Assembly: GCA_963821345.1 (NCBI GenBank)
Contig: CAWGDM010000001.1
Coordinates: forward strand, 1-64,000
DNA length: 64,000 bases
Direction of reading: 5' to 3'
From: WHSW01 sp963821345
GTDB lineage: Bacteria; Actinomycetota; Thermoleophilia; Solirubrobacterales; 70-9
Of the stretch, positions 8,539 through 16,497 are shown piece after piece; positions within the stretch are counted from its first letter, which is position 1, and each line of letters begins with the position of its first letter. The notes under the pieces were generated by a model that saw only the letters and a program-made list of their open reading frames with translations, was not told the origin of the DNA and did no database searches. The translations under genes were made by a program, and so were the position numbers.

Positions 8539-9830
8539 CCGGAGATGATCGTGGTGATGTACTTGGCGTCGTTGGGGATGTAGCCGGTCGCGGCCGCCTC
8601 GAAGCCGAGCAGCGAGCCGTCGGGCGAAAGCCTCGGGGTCGAGACGTCGCCGCAGAGGAAGTCGAGCCGCTTGGAGCAGTCGTCGCCGCGATCCTTGGTC
8701 TGCGGAGTGGCGAGCTTGGTCGTGTTCGTGACCAGGTTGCGGACGAAGATGTTCTCGTGGTTGTCGGAGGCGATGTAGGCGACCTTGGTCCCGTCGGCGG
8801 AGATCGAGGGGTTGTAGTCGAGCGCCTCGGTCAGGCCCCCGGACGCGTCGACGCTCGCCCGCACGGTCGTCTGCGTGACCCGGTCGCGGACGTAGACGTC
8901 GCGGCCGTAGGGCGCGCCGCCCGGCGGGCCCGGGCCCAGGTTCGTCGAGCTCGACGAGAAGGCGACGTAGCGGCCGTCGGCCGAGATGTCGCCGCCGTCT
9001 TCGATGTCGTCGCCGGGCACCCCGCCCGGCCCCTGGCTGATCAGCTCCAGCGCGTTCGTCTCCAGGTCCTTGACGTAGACCTCGGTCAGGGCCGAGCCCG
9101 GGGTCAGGGCGGTGTCGTAGTCGGCGTCGAAGGTGACCAAGCGCCCGTCCGCGGAGATCGAGGGGCTGCCGGCGCCCGCCTTGTCCTGGGCGCCGGCGGC
9201 GCTGGTGTTGACGCGGGTCGTGGTCGCGGCCCGGACGTCGCGGGCGAAGACGTCGTAGGTGCGGTTGGTGTCGTCGCTGACCAGGTTCTTGGCGTCCGAG
9301 CGAAAGGCGACCACGGTCCCGTGGCCGTCGACCACCGGCTGGTCGGAGTCGCCGCCGCCGAGCTTGCCGGAGGAGCTGACGCTGATCAGCTTCGTCTTGT
9401 CGGTCTTGCGGTCGCGCAGGTAGACCTGGCGCTTGCCGCCCTTGACGCCCTTGACCACGCCGGGGGCGACGGAGACGAAGGCGACGTAGCGGCCGTCGGC
9501 GGAGATGTCGGCCTGGAGGCTGACCCCGGCCGGCGTGTTGCCCTTCGGGTCGGTGCTGATCAGCTCGGTCTTGCCCTTCTTGCGGTCGCGGACGAAGACG
9601 TCGGACTTGCCGTTGTCGTCGCCGGCGACCAGGTTGTCGGCGTCGGAGTCGAAGGCGATGAAGCGGTTGTTGGCCGAGAACGACGGCCGGTGACAATCGC
9701 CCTTCGCCGCCACGCCCGACGAGCTCACGCACAGATTCGTGAACTTCGCCTGCGCGGCACCGGCGAACAGCGCCGAGGCGGCGATCGCCCCCGCGAGGCT
9801 CGTCAGCGCGACATTCGTGCACCTCCCCAC
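8535..9830 (-). CDS. Secreted TolB-like beta-propeller protein
   Basis: 431 residues with an N-terminal signal peptide (GTG start; hydrophobic TSLAGAIAASALFAGAAQA, cleavage after AQA at about 28). The body is built of repeated blades carrying SxSADGRYVAFxSxxxNL...DVYVRDR, the PD40/TolB propeller pattern, at least six times. Two Cys pairs are visible (C34/C46 and near the C-terminus). It is probably an extracellular or wall-associated binding protein; no enzyme motif is seen. A -10 element TAGGGT lies 6 nt before the start, so the mRNA is probably leaderless. Confidence 0.8.
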   Translation of the reverse strand: MGRCTNVALTSLAGAIAASALFAGAAQAKFTNLCVSSSGVAAKGDCHRPSFSANNRFIAFDSDADNLVAGDDNGKSDVFVRDRKKGKTELISTDPKGNTPAGVSLQADISADGRYVAFVSVAPGVVKGVKGGKRQVYLRDRKTDKTKLISVSSSGKLGGGDSDQPVVDGHGTVVAFRSDAKNLVSDDTNRTYDVFARDVRAATTTRVNTSAAGAQDKAGAGSPSISADGRLVTFDADYDTALTPGSALTEVYVKDLETNALELISQGPGGVPGDDIEDGGDISADGRYVAFSSSSTNLGPGPPGGAPYGRDVYVRDRVTQTTVRASVDASGGLTEALDYNPSISADGTKVAYIASDNHENIFVRNLVTNTTKLATPQTKDRGDDCSKRLDFLCGDVSTPRLSPDGSLLGFEAAATGYIPNDAKYITTIISG

Positions 9831-9836
9831 GCGCTC

Positions 9837-9842
9837 ACCCTA
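9837..9842 (-). promoter_or_regulatory. -10 element of the beta-propeller gene
   Basis: TAGGGT on the minus strand, 6 nt before the GTG at 9830, with no ribosome site between them. Confidence 0.4.
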
Positions 9843-9870
9843 CCGCCGATCCGAAGGTGATCATGGCCGG

Positions 9871-11217
9871 GTGCCCGAGGAACCCAGGCTCGACCTCGAC
9901 CCCGCCGCGCTCGACCCCGACCTGCCGGGCCCGTTCACGGTCGGCGCCTGGGCGAACGGCTTTCGCGACTTCGTCCGCAAGCGCCCGCGGGTGCTGATCG
10001 TCGGCGAGGTCTTCAACCTGCGCCGCGCCCGCGCCTCGACCTACTTCGAGCTGCGCGACGCCGACGGCGCCGCGCCGTGCGCGATCTGGAACAACGACCT
10101 CGACCGGCTCGGGCTGCCCGAGGGCGCGTTCAAGGACGGCGCCGCGGTGGTGATCGGCGGCGGGCCCGACTACTACCCCGGCAGCCAGACCGCGTCGCCC
10201 GGCTTTTCCTTCCGCGCCACCTACGTCCGGCTCGCCGGCGAGGGCGACCTGCTCGCCCAGCTCGACCGCTCGCGGCGAAAGCTCGACGCCGACGGCCTGC
10301 TCGTCGACCCAGCGCGCGCTGCCCCGCCCGGCGCTGCCGAAGACGATCGGCGTGGTCACCGCCCGCACCAGCGCCGCCTGCGCCGACCTGCTCGCCGGGC
10401 TCGAGCGCCGCGGCTGGCGGGGGACGATCGTCTGGGCCGACGCCCCGGTCCAGGACCGCCGCGCGGCGCCGGCGATCGGCGCCGCCCTGCGCGGGCTGGC
10501 CGAGCTGCCGCAGGTCGAGGTCGCGGTCGTCTGTCGGGGCGGCGGCAGCCTCAGCGACCTGTGGGCGTTCTGCGACGAGGGCCTCTGTCGCACGGTGGCG
10601 ATGCTGCGGCTGCCGGTGATCGCGGCGATCGGCCACGAGGTCGACCGGACGCTGATCGACGACGTCGCCGCGGTCTCCTGCTCGACCCCGACCCACGCCG
10701 CCGAGGCGCTGGTCGCGCTCGACGTCACCGCCGCCCGCGGCGAGCTGCGCGCGGCGACCGCGCTCGCCGCCCGCGCCGGGACCGAGGCGGTCGGCCGGCG
10801 GGCGCGGCGGCTGGCCGAGTGCTCGGCGGCGCCGGCGCGGACGCCTGGCCGCCGAGCGCGGGCGCCTGCACCAGATGCTGCGCGAGATCCGCGCCTCGGC
10901 GGGCCGGCGCAACGGCGAGCGCCTGCAGCTCGCCCGCACCCACGCGCTGGTGGTCAAGCGCAAGGGCGACGCCTTCCCCGCCGCCCGCACCGCGGCGCTG
11001 CAAGCGGATCGAGGCCCTCGGCGCGGCGCTCGCCGCCCACGACCCCGAGCGCACCCTGGCGCGCGGCTACGCGCTGGTCGCCGACCGCGACGGCGAGCCG
11101 GTCGCCACCGCGGCCGCCGCGCGCGAGCGCCGCGATGTCGTCATCCGCTTCGTGGATGATGCGGTCGGCGCGCGGGTGGAGGAAGAACCAGGCATTGGAA
11201 GCGACGACGGCACCTGA
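9871..11217 (+). pseudogene. xseA: Exodeoxyribonuclease VII large subunit, frameshifted
   Basis: The catalytic subunit of exonuclease VII, which degrades single-stranded DNA in mismatch and crosslink repair. The N-terminal OB-fold begins FTVGAWANGFRDFVRKRPRVLIVGEV. The catalytic domain shows VAVVCRGGGSLSDLW, AAIGHEVDRTLIDDVA and CSTPTHAAEALV. Three +1 lesions near 10312, 10840 and 11000 split it into frames 1, 2, 3 and back to 1. Everything between them is family-like, ending GYALVADRDGEPV...RFVDDAV at TGA 11217. The GTG start at 9871 is chosen because the frame has no upstream start near the OB-fold. xseB overlaps its end. Confidence 0.9.
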
Positions 11218-11422
11218 GAGCTATGAGACCGCGGTCGCGCGGCTCGAGCAGATCATCGCCCGGCTCGACTCGGGCGAGGCCGAGCTGCGCGAGACGCTCG
11301 ACCTGTGCACGGAGGCGAAGGTGCTGATCGAGTTCTGCAAGGGCGAGCTCGACGCGGTCTCGGGCCAGCTCAAGGAGCTGAAGCTCGACGAGCTGGTCGC
11401 CGAGCTCGAGGGGTCGGGCTGA
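11195..11422 (+). CDS. xseB: Exodeoxyribonuclease VII small subunit
   Basis: A 75-residue coiled-coil partner of XseA: PESYETAVARLEQIIARLDSGEAELRETLDLCTEAKVLIEFCKGELD is the whole family signature. The only reasonable start is TTG 11195, with an excellent ribosome site (GGAGGAAG at 11178-11185). This start overlaps the end of xseA by 23 bp, so the subunits are translationally coupled. Several XseB chains form the helical stalks around XseA. Confidence 0.9.
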   Translation: MEATTAPESYETAVARLEQIIARLDSGEAELRETLDLCTEAKVLIEFCKGELDAVSGQLKELKLDELVAELEGSG

Positions 11423-11459
11423 TCTACGTGATCGCGATCTGGGCGATGACGACGAAGCC

Positions 11460-11833
11460 CTAACCGCCGGCGGCGACGATCTCCATCCGGGCGATCAGCC
11501 CGTCGGCGAACGCGTAGTCGTGAAAGACCGCGCCCTGACCGATCAGGTCGCCGTCGAGGTCGAGCAGCGTCTGGTCGACCCGGACGCGGACGCGGCCGTC
11601 GCCGAGCGGCTCGAAGCCGATCGGCTCGACCCGCGGGTCGAAGGAGGCGAACTGGCCGAGCCAGTAGCTCGCGCACCGCGTCGTGGCCGGTGATCCGCGG
11701 TGCCCTCGAGCGCGTTCGGCCAGTCGACCTCGGCGTCCATCAACGCCAGCACCGCCTCGATCTCACGGGCGTTGAAGGCCTCGTACATGCGCCGAATCAG
11801 CGCCTCGAGATCGGGGTCGACGCGTGCCTGCAC
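11460..11833 (-). pseudogene. SnoaL/NTF2-like protein, frameshifted
   Basis: A small cone-shaped-fold protein of about 123 residues. The N-terminus DLEALIRRMYEAFNAREIEAVLALMDAEVDWPNALEG is the typical SnoaL-like start. Two +1 lesions near 11695 and 11668 follow. The sequence resumes as ITGHDAVRE and then YWLGQFASFDPRVEPIGFEPLGDGRVRVRVDQ...GLIARMEI. The family includes polyketide cyclases, ketosteroid isomerase-like enzymes and ligand carriers, so no reaction can be assigned. Stop TAG lies at 11460-11462; GTG 11833 is the likely start. It is convergent with xseB. Confidence 0.7.
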
Positions 11834-11878
11834 GCACCGGAGTCTGCCGATCGACTGGCGCCCGGGGTCGTGTAGCGA

Positions 11879-11884
11879 TAGGTT
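11879..11884 (+). promoter_or_regulatory. -10 element of the first secreted Cys-patterned protein
   Basis: TAGGTT, 7 nt before ATG 11892. No ribosome site is visible, so a leaderless transcript is likely. Confidence 0.4.
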
Positions 11885-11891
11885 CGCGGGC

Positions 11892-12230
11892 ATGCTCAGA
11901 CTCAAGAGGTTCATCCCGCTGCTGCTAATCGCCCTGGCGATCCCGCTCGTCACCTCGGCCGCCCCCGCTTCGGCCGGCCAGTTCAACAACAAGTGCGGTG
12001 ATGGCCAGCAGAACGGATCCGGTTGGTACAACCTGAAGACGATCGACACGTCCTGTCGGGTGGCGCGCAAGCTCGCCGATCACTACGTCTACGTCGCGGG
12101 CGGCAACGACGACGGCTTCAAGGGCTGGAAGTGCTCCGAGAAGCAGCTCGGCGACGAGGTCTGGCGGGTCAACTGCCACCGCGATCACAACAACAAGTTC
12201 CAGCGCGTCCGCTTCCTCTACGGAGCGTGA
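11892..12230 (+). CDS. Small secreted protein with paired cysteines (paralog 1)
   Basis: 112 residues. A signal peptide (MLRLKRFIPLLLIALAIPLVTSAAPASA) is followed by a domain with four Cys: NNKCGDG, IDTSCRVARKLADHY, GWKCSEK and VNCHRD. The core pattern is C-R-V-A-R-K-L-A-D-H-Y-V...D-D-G-F-K-G-W-K-C. The next gene encodes the same pattern, so the two are tandem paralogs. I do not recognise an enzyme. The fold is probably a small disulfide-bonded extracellular domain. Its stop overlaps the GTG of paralog 2 (GTGA). Confidence 0.7.
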   Translation: MLRLKRFIPLLLIALAIPLVTSAAPASAGQFNNKCGDGQQNGSGWYNLKTIDTSCRVARKLADHYVYVAGGNDDGFKGWKCSEKQLGDEVWRVNCHRDHNNKFQRVRFLYGA

Positions 12231-12559
12231 GCCTGACCCGCCGGCTGGCCCCAATCGTCGCCGCGGTCGCCGTCCTGGCGCTCGCGGCGACACCGGCGGG
12301 AGCCCGGTCGGAGGCGGACTTCAAGCCGTGTGCGGCAAAGCCGGGCGACGTCGGCTTCGACCTGCGGGTCCGCGACGTCGCCTGCTCGAACGCCCGCAAC
12401 GTCGCCTACCACTTCATCGTCGTCGCCCACGCCTCCGACGACGGCTATCGCGGCTGGAGCTGCTCGAACACCCAGCGCGCCGACGACCCGATCCAGAACG
12501 CCTGCAAGCGCCGCAAGGGCGACGTCAAGCAGAAGCTCAAGTTCCAGTTCGCCGGCTGA
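12227..12559 (+). CDS. Small secreted protein with paired cysteines (paralog 2)
   Basis: 110 residues from GTG 12227, overlapping paralog 1 by 4 bp. Signal peptide RRLAPIVAAVAVLALAATPAGA. The mature part keeps the paralog pattern: VACSNARNVAYHFIVVAHASDDGYRGWSCSNT, plus a Cys near the start (FKPCAAK) and one at NACKRRK. The two mature domains share the first Cys, the A-R-x-[LV]-A-x-H-[YF] helix, D-D-G-[FY]-[KR]-G-W and the following Cys, but little else. Translational coupling suggests equal production, possibly as a heteromer (inference). Function unknown. Confidence 0.7.
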   Translation: MSLTRRLAPIVAAVAVLALAATPAGARSEADFKPCAAKPGDVGFDLRVRDVACSNARNVAYHFIVVAHASDDGYRGWSCSNTQRADDPIQNACKRRKGDVKQKLKFQFAG

Positions 12560-12583
12560 TCCGCGGGGCGTAATTGACACACG

Positions 12584-13435
12584 ATGCGCACCACCCGCGC
12601 GTCGGGTGCGGGGATGCTGGTCGGGATGGCGCGGGCACGGCACGACGGGGACGTGGGCGGAGGCGGAGTCGCGAGCCGCGCACTGCGGCGCCGGGAGTCC
12701 TGCGCCGACGGGATCGAGATCGGCGAGCTCGGCCGCCAGATCGCCGCCGCGGCGATCGACCAGGCCGACGGCCTGATCGGCCCGATCGAGACCCTGCACT
12801 ACTGCTCGCACACGGTCCACCTGTGGGAAGGCGGGCAGAGCGTGCTCGGGCGCGAGACGGCGGACGCGATCGGTTACGGGGTCGTCACCCGCCTGGCGGA
12901 GGTGGAGGACGCGCGAGCGCCGACGCTGTTGCGGGGAATCGCGGCCGTTGCTGATGACCCGATCGGCATCGTCGCCGCCAACGCCTTGGCGAGCGGATCG
13001 ACGCCAGGGACCCCCGGCTGGCTGCGCGCCGTCGGCTCGCCGGCGATCGTGCGAGCGGGGCGGGTCGAGGACCCGACCTCAGACGAGGGCACGATCGTCC
13101 TCTTCGACCTCTTGTGGCCCTGCGGGGAGCGCGGCGGCCTCGGCGTGTTCATCGACAACGCCCGATGCGCCACCGCCAAGCACATCCTCGTCGGGCCGAC
13201 CATCGACGAGTGCCTGGAGGAAATCGAGGACGCCGAGGGCAGCCCCTGGCGGCTTGAGGAACTGGATCCCGCGGCGGCCGGCGGGTTGGTCCGCCAGGCG
13301 GTCGATGGGACCGAATCCGACCCCGGAGCACCCGTCGGCCCGACCTATCCGTCGCAGCGAGCGTTCCTGCGCGTGGTCCTGCGGCGGATCGAGGCGGCGG
13401 GCGGTTCCGCGGAACCGCGCAACTCCGAACCTTAG
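12584..13435 (+). CDS. Hypothetical protein between two repeats
   Basis: 283 codons, no family recognised. The N-terminal 35 residues from ATG 12584 are low-complexity and lie immediately after a TTGACA hexamer (12574-12579). The true start is therefore probably ATG 12614 or 12629. The body is acidic with mixed alpha/beta character (IGPIETLHYCSHTVHLWEGG; EGTIVLFDLLWPCGERGGLGVFIDNARCATAKHILVGPTIDECLEEIEDAEG) and ends in a helix (AFLRVVLRRIEAAGG). No signal peptide or membrane helix. The third palindrome copy lies inside its last codons. It directly precedes an intact VapBC pair. Confidence 0.55.
   Translation: MRTTRASGAGMLVGMARARHDGDVGGGGVASRALRRRESCADGIEIGELGRQIAAAAIDQADGLIGPIETLHYCSHTVHLWEGGQSVLGRETADAIGYGVVTRLAEVEDARAPTLLRGIAAVADDPIGIVAANALASGSTPGTPGWLRAVGSPAIVRAGRVEDPTSDEGTIVLFDLLWPCGERGGLGVFIDNARCATAKHILVGPTIDECLEEIEDAEGSPWRLEELDPAAAGGLVRQAVDGTESDPGAPVGPTYPSQRAFLRVVLRRIEAAGGSAEPRNSEP
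13401..13418. repeat. 18-bp perfect palindrome, copy 3
   Basis: GCGGTTCCGCGGAACCGC, inside the last codons of the preceding reading frame and 55 bp upstream of vapB. Identical to copies at 5643 and 8082. Confidence 0.9.
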
Positions 13436-13436
13436 G

Positions 13437-13470
13437 CATCATGATGTCTATTTATTGACGCTATGATGCT
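13437..13470 (+). promoter_or_regulatory. Promoter/operator of the VapBC pair
   Basis: A 10-bp palindrome CATCATGATG (13437-13446), a second ATGATG half at 13464-13469 and a -10-like TATGAT (13463-13468) 5 nt before the vapB ATG. The region is much more AT-rich than its surroundings. Autoregulation by VapB at these repeats is likely; the mRNA would be leaderless. Confidence 0.5.
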
Positions 13471-13473
13471 CCC

Positions 13474-13734
13474 ATGCGCACCACGCTCACGGTCGATGAC
13501 GATCTGCTCGCGGCGCTCAAGCAGCGAGCGCGCGAGCGGGGCGTGCCCTTGAAGCGCGTGATCAACGAAGCCCTGCGGGCGGGCCTCGACTCCCCCGTAC
13601 GGCGCCGGCGCCGCTACGTGATCCCGAAGCTGGGTCTGCGGGCGCGCCCGGAGGTCGACCTGACGAAGGCGCTTGCCCTGGCCGGCGAGCTGGAGGATCG
13701 CGAGACGGTGCGCAAGCTCGCGCGGGGCAAGTGA
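13474..13734 (+). CDS. vapB: VapB-like ribbon-helix-helix antitoxin
   Basis: 86 residues. MRTTLTVDDDLLAALKQRARERGVPLKRVINEALRAGL is a complete ribbon-helix-helix DNA-binding domain. The tail (residues 40-86), rich in Arg and then helical, would wrap the toxin. It overlaps the toxin gene by 4 bp (GTGA). Unlike the pair at 5.0-5.6 kb, both genes here are uninterrupted. Confidence 0.88.
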   Translation: MRTTLTVDDDLLAALKQRARERGVPLKRVINEALRAGLDSPVRRRRRYVIPKLGLRARPEVDLTKALALAGELEDRETVRKLARGK

Positions 13735-14156
13735 AGGTTCCGGACGCGAACGTCCTCCTCTACGCAATCGACCCCTCCGCGGCCCACCACGACGGCGCCA
13801 GGAAGTGGCTCGAAGCGTCCCTATCGGGCGGCGAACCGGTCGGCTTCGCCTGGATCAGCCTGCTGACCGTTGTCCGGCTGACGACGAGCCCGGCGATCTA
13901 CGACAAACCGCTGGATCCGGACGGCGCGCTGGACCTGGTGGACGGCTGGCTAGACGCGCCGCCGGCGACCCTGATCGAGCCGACGGCTCGCCATCCCGAG
14001 CTACTCAGGGCGCTGCTCGCCGACGCGGGTACGGCGGGCAACCTGACCTCAGACGCTCATCTGGCGGCGCTGGCGATCGAGCACGCTGCGACCCTGGCGA
14101 GCTTCGACGCCGACTTCCACCGCTTCAGCGGGCTGAAGCTCGAGTACCTGACCTAG
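13731..14156 (+). CDS. vapC: VapC-like PIN-domain ribonuclease toxin
   Basis: 141 residues from GTG 13731. The PIN acidic centre is complete: PDANVLLYAID (first Asp), ISLLTVVRLTTSP (conserved position after helix 2), NLTSDAHLAALAIEHAATLASFDADF (Asp pair). The toxin is predicted to cleave tRNA or rRNA unless VapB binds it. The stop TAG sits in a CTAG shared with an open minus-strand frame that continues the neighbouring hydrolase gene past its stop. Confidence 0.88.
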   Translation: MKVPDANVLLYAIDPSAAHHDGARKWLEASLSGGEPVGFAWISLLTVVRLTTSPAIYDKPLDPDGALDLVDGWLDAPPATLIEPTARHPELLRALLADAGTAGNLTSDAHLAALAIEHAATLASFDADFHRFSGLKLEYLT

Positions 14157-14251
14157 CTGGCGTCGTCGGTGGTCTGCTCGTCGGCTCGGCGGGCCAGCTC
14201 GGCCGCCATCGCGGTGAGCTCGAACGGCAGGCGCGCCGGCGAAAAGTTGCC

Positions 14252-16483
14252 TTAGGGCAGCGGCGTCGACTTGTTGGTGTAGGCGACGTAGTCGCGGCAG
14301 GGCTCGCCGCGCAGGGCGGGGCACGGCGGCAGCCCGGTGGGCACGTTGACGCTGCCGACCACCGGCAGCTGCAGCTTCGACGGCATCTCGGGCGAGTGGG
14401 CGACCTCGATCCTGGCGCCGTCGCCGACCGCCTCGGCGAACGCCCAGATCGGCTGGTCGCCGTCGACGGCGCTGATCGTCACCCGGATCCGCGACCCCGC
14501 CCGGTAGGCGTGGCCCTGGTAGTAGAGCGGGATCGTCAGCTTCGCGAACTCGCCCTTCGGCATCGGCGCCAGGTCGCCCTTGCGCAGGCTCAGGACCGGC
14601 GCCAGCTTGGTCGACTTCTCCGGGTCGAGCTTGCGCGCCTGCGCCTTCAGCCAGCCGCCCTGGACGAAGGTCTCCTTGCCGTCGGGACGGACCTCGCTGA
14701 CCGTGATCTGCAGGTCGACGTCGGGCTCCGAGGAGCGCACCCAGGCCCGCAGCGAGCCGGCGCCGATCACGGTCGTATTCGACTTCAGCGGCGCGGTCAC
14801 GTACGAGGCCGCGGTCCCGGCCGGGTTCTGGGTCCAGTTGTAGGGCGGCGTCTGGGTCCAGAGGCCGTTGGTCCCGGATGCGGTGTTGCCGGTGAAGTCG
14901 GTCGGCGGGCGCGCGTCCTGGTTCCAGGTGAACGAGTCCGCGGCCCCCGTCTTCGGCGGCTTCGAGGTCATCGACCCCTGGTCGCCGAGGTAGAAGCTCT
15001 TCGCCTTCGTGCCCGGGACCGGCCAGCGCGAGAACGACTGCTCGAACCCGGGATAGGGGAAGCCGGGCTGGCCGCCCGCCCCGCTGTCGAACAGGATCCG
15101 GATCGGCGGCAGGTTCTCGAACGCCGCCAGCGCCGACTCGTAGGTCGGCTCGAGCTGGATCGGGTCGGGCGGCAGGGTGACGCCGTTGATTCCCATGGCG
15201 GCCTGGTAGACGACCGGCGCGCCGACGATCTGGACCGGATCTGGGCTGGGTTTTCGCTGCGCGACGTAGAGCTCGAGGAAGTCGTACCAGCGGTTGAAGG
15301 TCTCTGGGTCGAGCGAGTCGACGTGGGTGCCGTTGGTGAACGTGAACCACTTGCGGTCGGTGCCGGTGAACGCCGCCGCCATCGTCGGGCAGTGGCCGCC
15401 GGTCTGCTCGTCGGTCCACTGGCAGGCGATGAAGGTCGGCACCTTGATCTTGTGGACGAAGGTCAGCGGCGCCAGCGGGTCGGCGACCTTCGGCTTGTAG
15501 GTCGAGTTGCGCTTCACCTTGTCGAGCAGGTTGACCGCCTCGGGGTGAAGCACCTGGTTGTCCTTGCAGATCGTGTCGCCGTTCTGGATCTGCTCGTAGG
15601 CCCAGCTCTGGCCCTGGTCGGGGCCGGCGGCGCGCGAGTCGTCGACGCGCTCCTCGGCCCAGTTGAGGGCGAAGCCGGTGTTCAGGACGCCGCCCGGATA
15701 CAGCGTCGTCTGGGTCTGGTCGATCAGCGACAGCGGCGCGATCGCGGCCAGGCTGGGCGGCCGCGTCCGGGCCGTGAACAGCTGGCTGATGCCGCCGTAG
15801 GAGATCCCCATCATCCCGACCTTGTTGTGCAGGACCCACGGCTGGCGGGCGATCGTCTCGATCACGTCGTAGCCGTCCAGGCCCTGGGCGGGCTCGAAGT
15901 AGTCGAAGGCGCCGCCCGAGCAGCCGGTGCCGCGCATGTTGACGTCGACGACCGCGAACCCGAGCGCCTCGGCGATCTGGGCGATCGAGCTCTCGCCGCC
16001 GCCGGGCTTGGCGTACGCGTAGCCGGAGTACTCGATCAGGGTCGGGACCGGGCCCGGCACCGGGACGAGCGGCGGGTGGACGTTGATCGCCAGCTGGGTG
16101 CCGTCGCGGGTGGTCAGGTACTGGTAGCCGTCGGCGGCGATCGACTGGTCGTAGATCGAGGGGTCGGGCGGCTTGCCCTTGGTGGTCATCACCTTCACCC
16201 GGCGCGACTCCTCGGAGCCCGAGACGACCCGGTAGCCGCCGCCCGGCTCGACCTTGCGGTAGACGACCCCGCCCAGTGGGCCGGCGGCCTTGGTGTGCAG
16301 CGGGTCGCCGTGCTTGTCGACCAGGGTCAGCTTCTTGCCCGGGGTGGCGCCGGTGACGTAGACCTGGGCCATCGAGCCGCGGACGACGTAGGCGCTCGCC
16401 GAAGCGGCGAACACCAGCGCAAGGCAGGCGGCCGCCAGCGCGATCGCCGGCCTGCCAACTCGACGCACGTCCCCGCTTGACAT
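14252..16483 (-). CDS. Secreted CocE/NonD-family acyl hydrolase (X-Pro dipeptidyl-peptidase-like)
   Basis: 743 residues with a signal peptide (AIALAAACLALVFAASASA). The alpha/beta-hydrolase core has the nucleophile elbow MMGISYGGISQL, an acid in CQWTDEQTGG and the His in NGTHVDSLDP. It is followed by the C-terminal jelly-roll typical of CocE/X-Pro peptidases (LQITVSEVRPDGKE...; RIRVTISAVDGDQPIWAF). Substrates could be ester drugs, beta-lactam side chains or proline peptides. After the TAA stop the same frame stays open for 32 codons to a TAG inside the CTAG shared with vapC, so a mutated stop or a lost extension is possible. Confidence 0.85.
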   Translation of the reverse strand: MSSGDVRRVGRPAIALAAACLALVFAASASAYVVRGSMAQVYVTGATPGKKLTLVDKHGDPLHTKAAGPLGGVVYRKVEPGGGYRVVSGSEESRRVKVMTTKGKPPDPSIYDQSIAADGYQYLTTRDGTQLAINVHPPLVPVPGPVPTLIEYSGYAYAKPGGGESSIAQIAEALGFAVVDVNMRGTGCSGGAFDYFEPAQGLDGYDVIETIARQPWVLHNKVGMMGISYGGISQLFTARTRPPSLAAIAPLSLIDQTQTTLYPGGVLNTGFALNWAEERVDDSRAAGPDQGQSWAYEQIQNGDTICKDNQVLHPEAVNLLDKVKRNSTYKPKVADPLAPLTFVHKIKVPTFIACQWTDEQTGGHCPTMAAAFTGTDRKWFTFTNGTHVDSLDPETFNRWYDFLELYVAQRKPSPDPVQIVGAPVVYQAAMGINGVTLPPDPIQLEPTYESALAAFENLPPIRILFDSGAGGQPGFPYPGFEQSFSRWPVPGTKAKSFYLGDQGSMTSKPPKTGAADSFTWNQDARPPTDFTGNTASGTNGLWTQTPPYNWTQNPAGTAASYVTAPLKSNTTVIGAGSLRAWVRSSEPDVDLQITVSEVRPDGKETFVQGGWLKAQARKLDPEKSTKLAPVLSLRKGDLAPMPKGEFAKLTIPLYYQGHAYRAGSRIRVTISAVDGDQPIWAFAEAVGDGARIEVAHSPEMPSKLQLPVVGSVNVPTGLPPCPALRGEPCRDYVAYTNKSTPLP

Positions 16484-16497
16484 CCGGGCGCAGTCTG

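Noticed and set aside
14157..14251. Independent small gene after the CocE-like stop
   Set aside because: It has no start codon of its own near the beginning and is in the same frame as the hydrolase; treated as a possible read-on extension instead.
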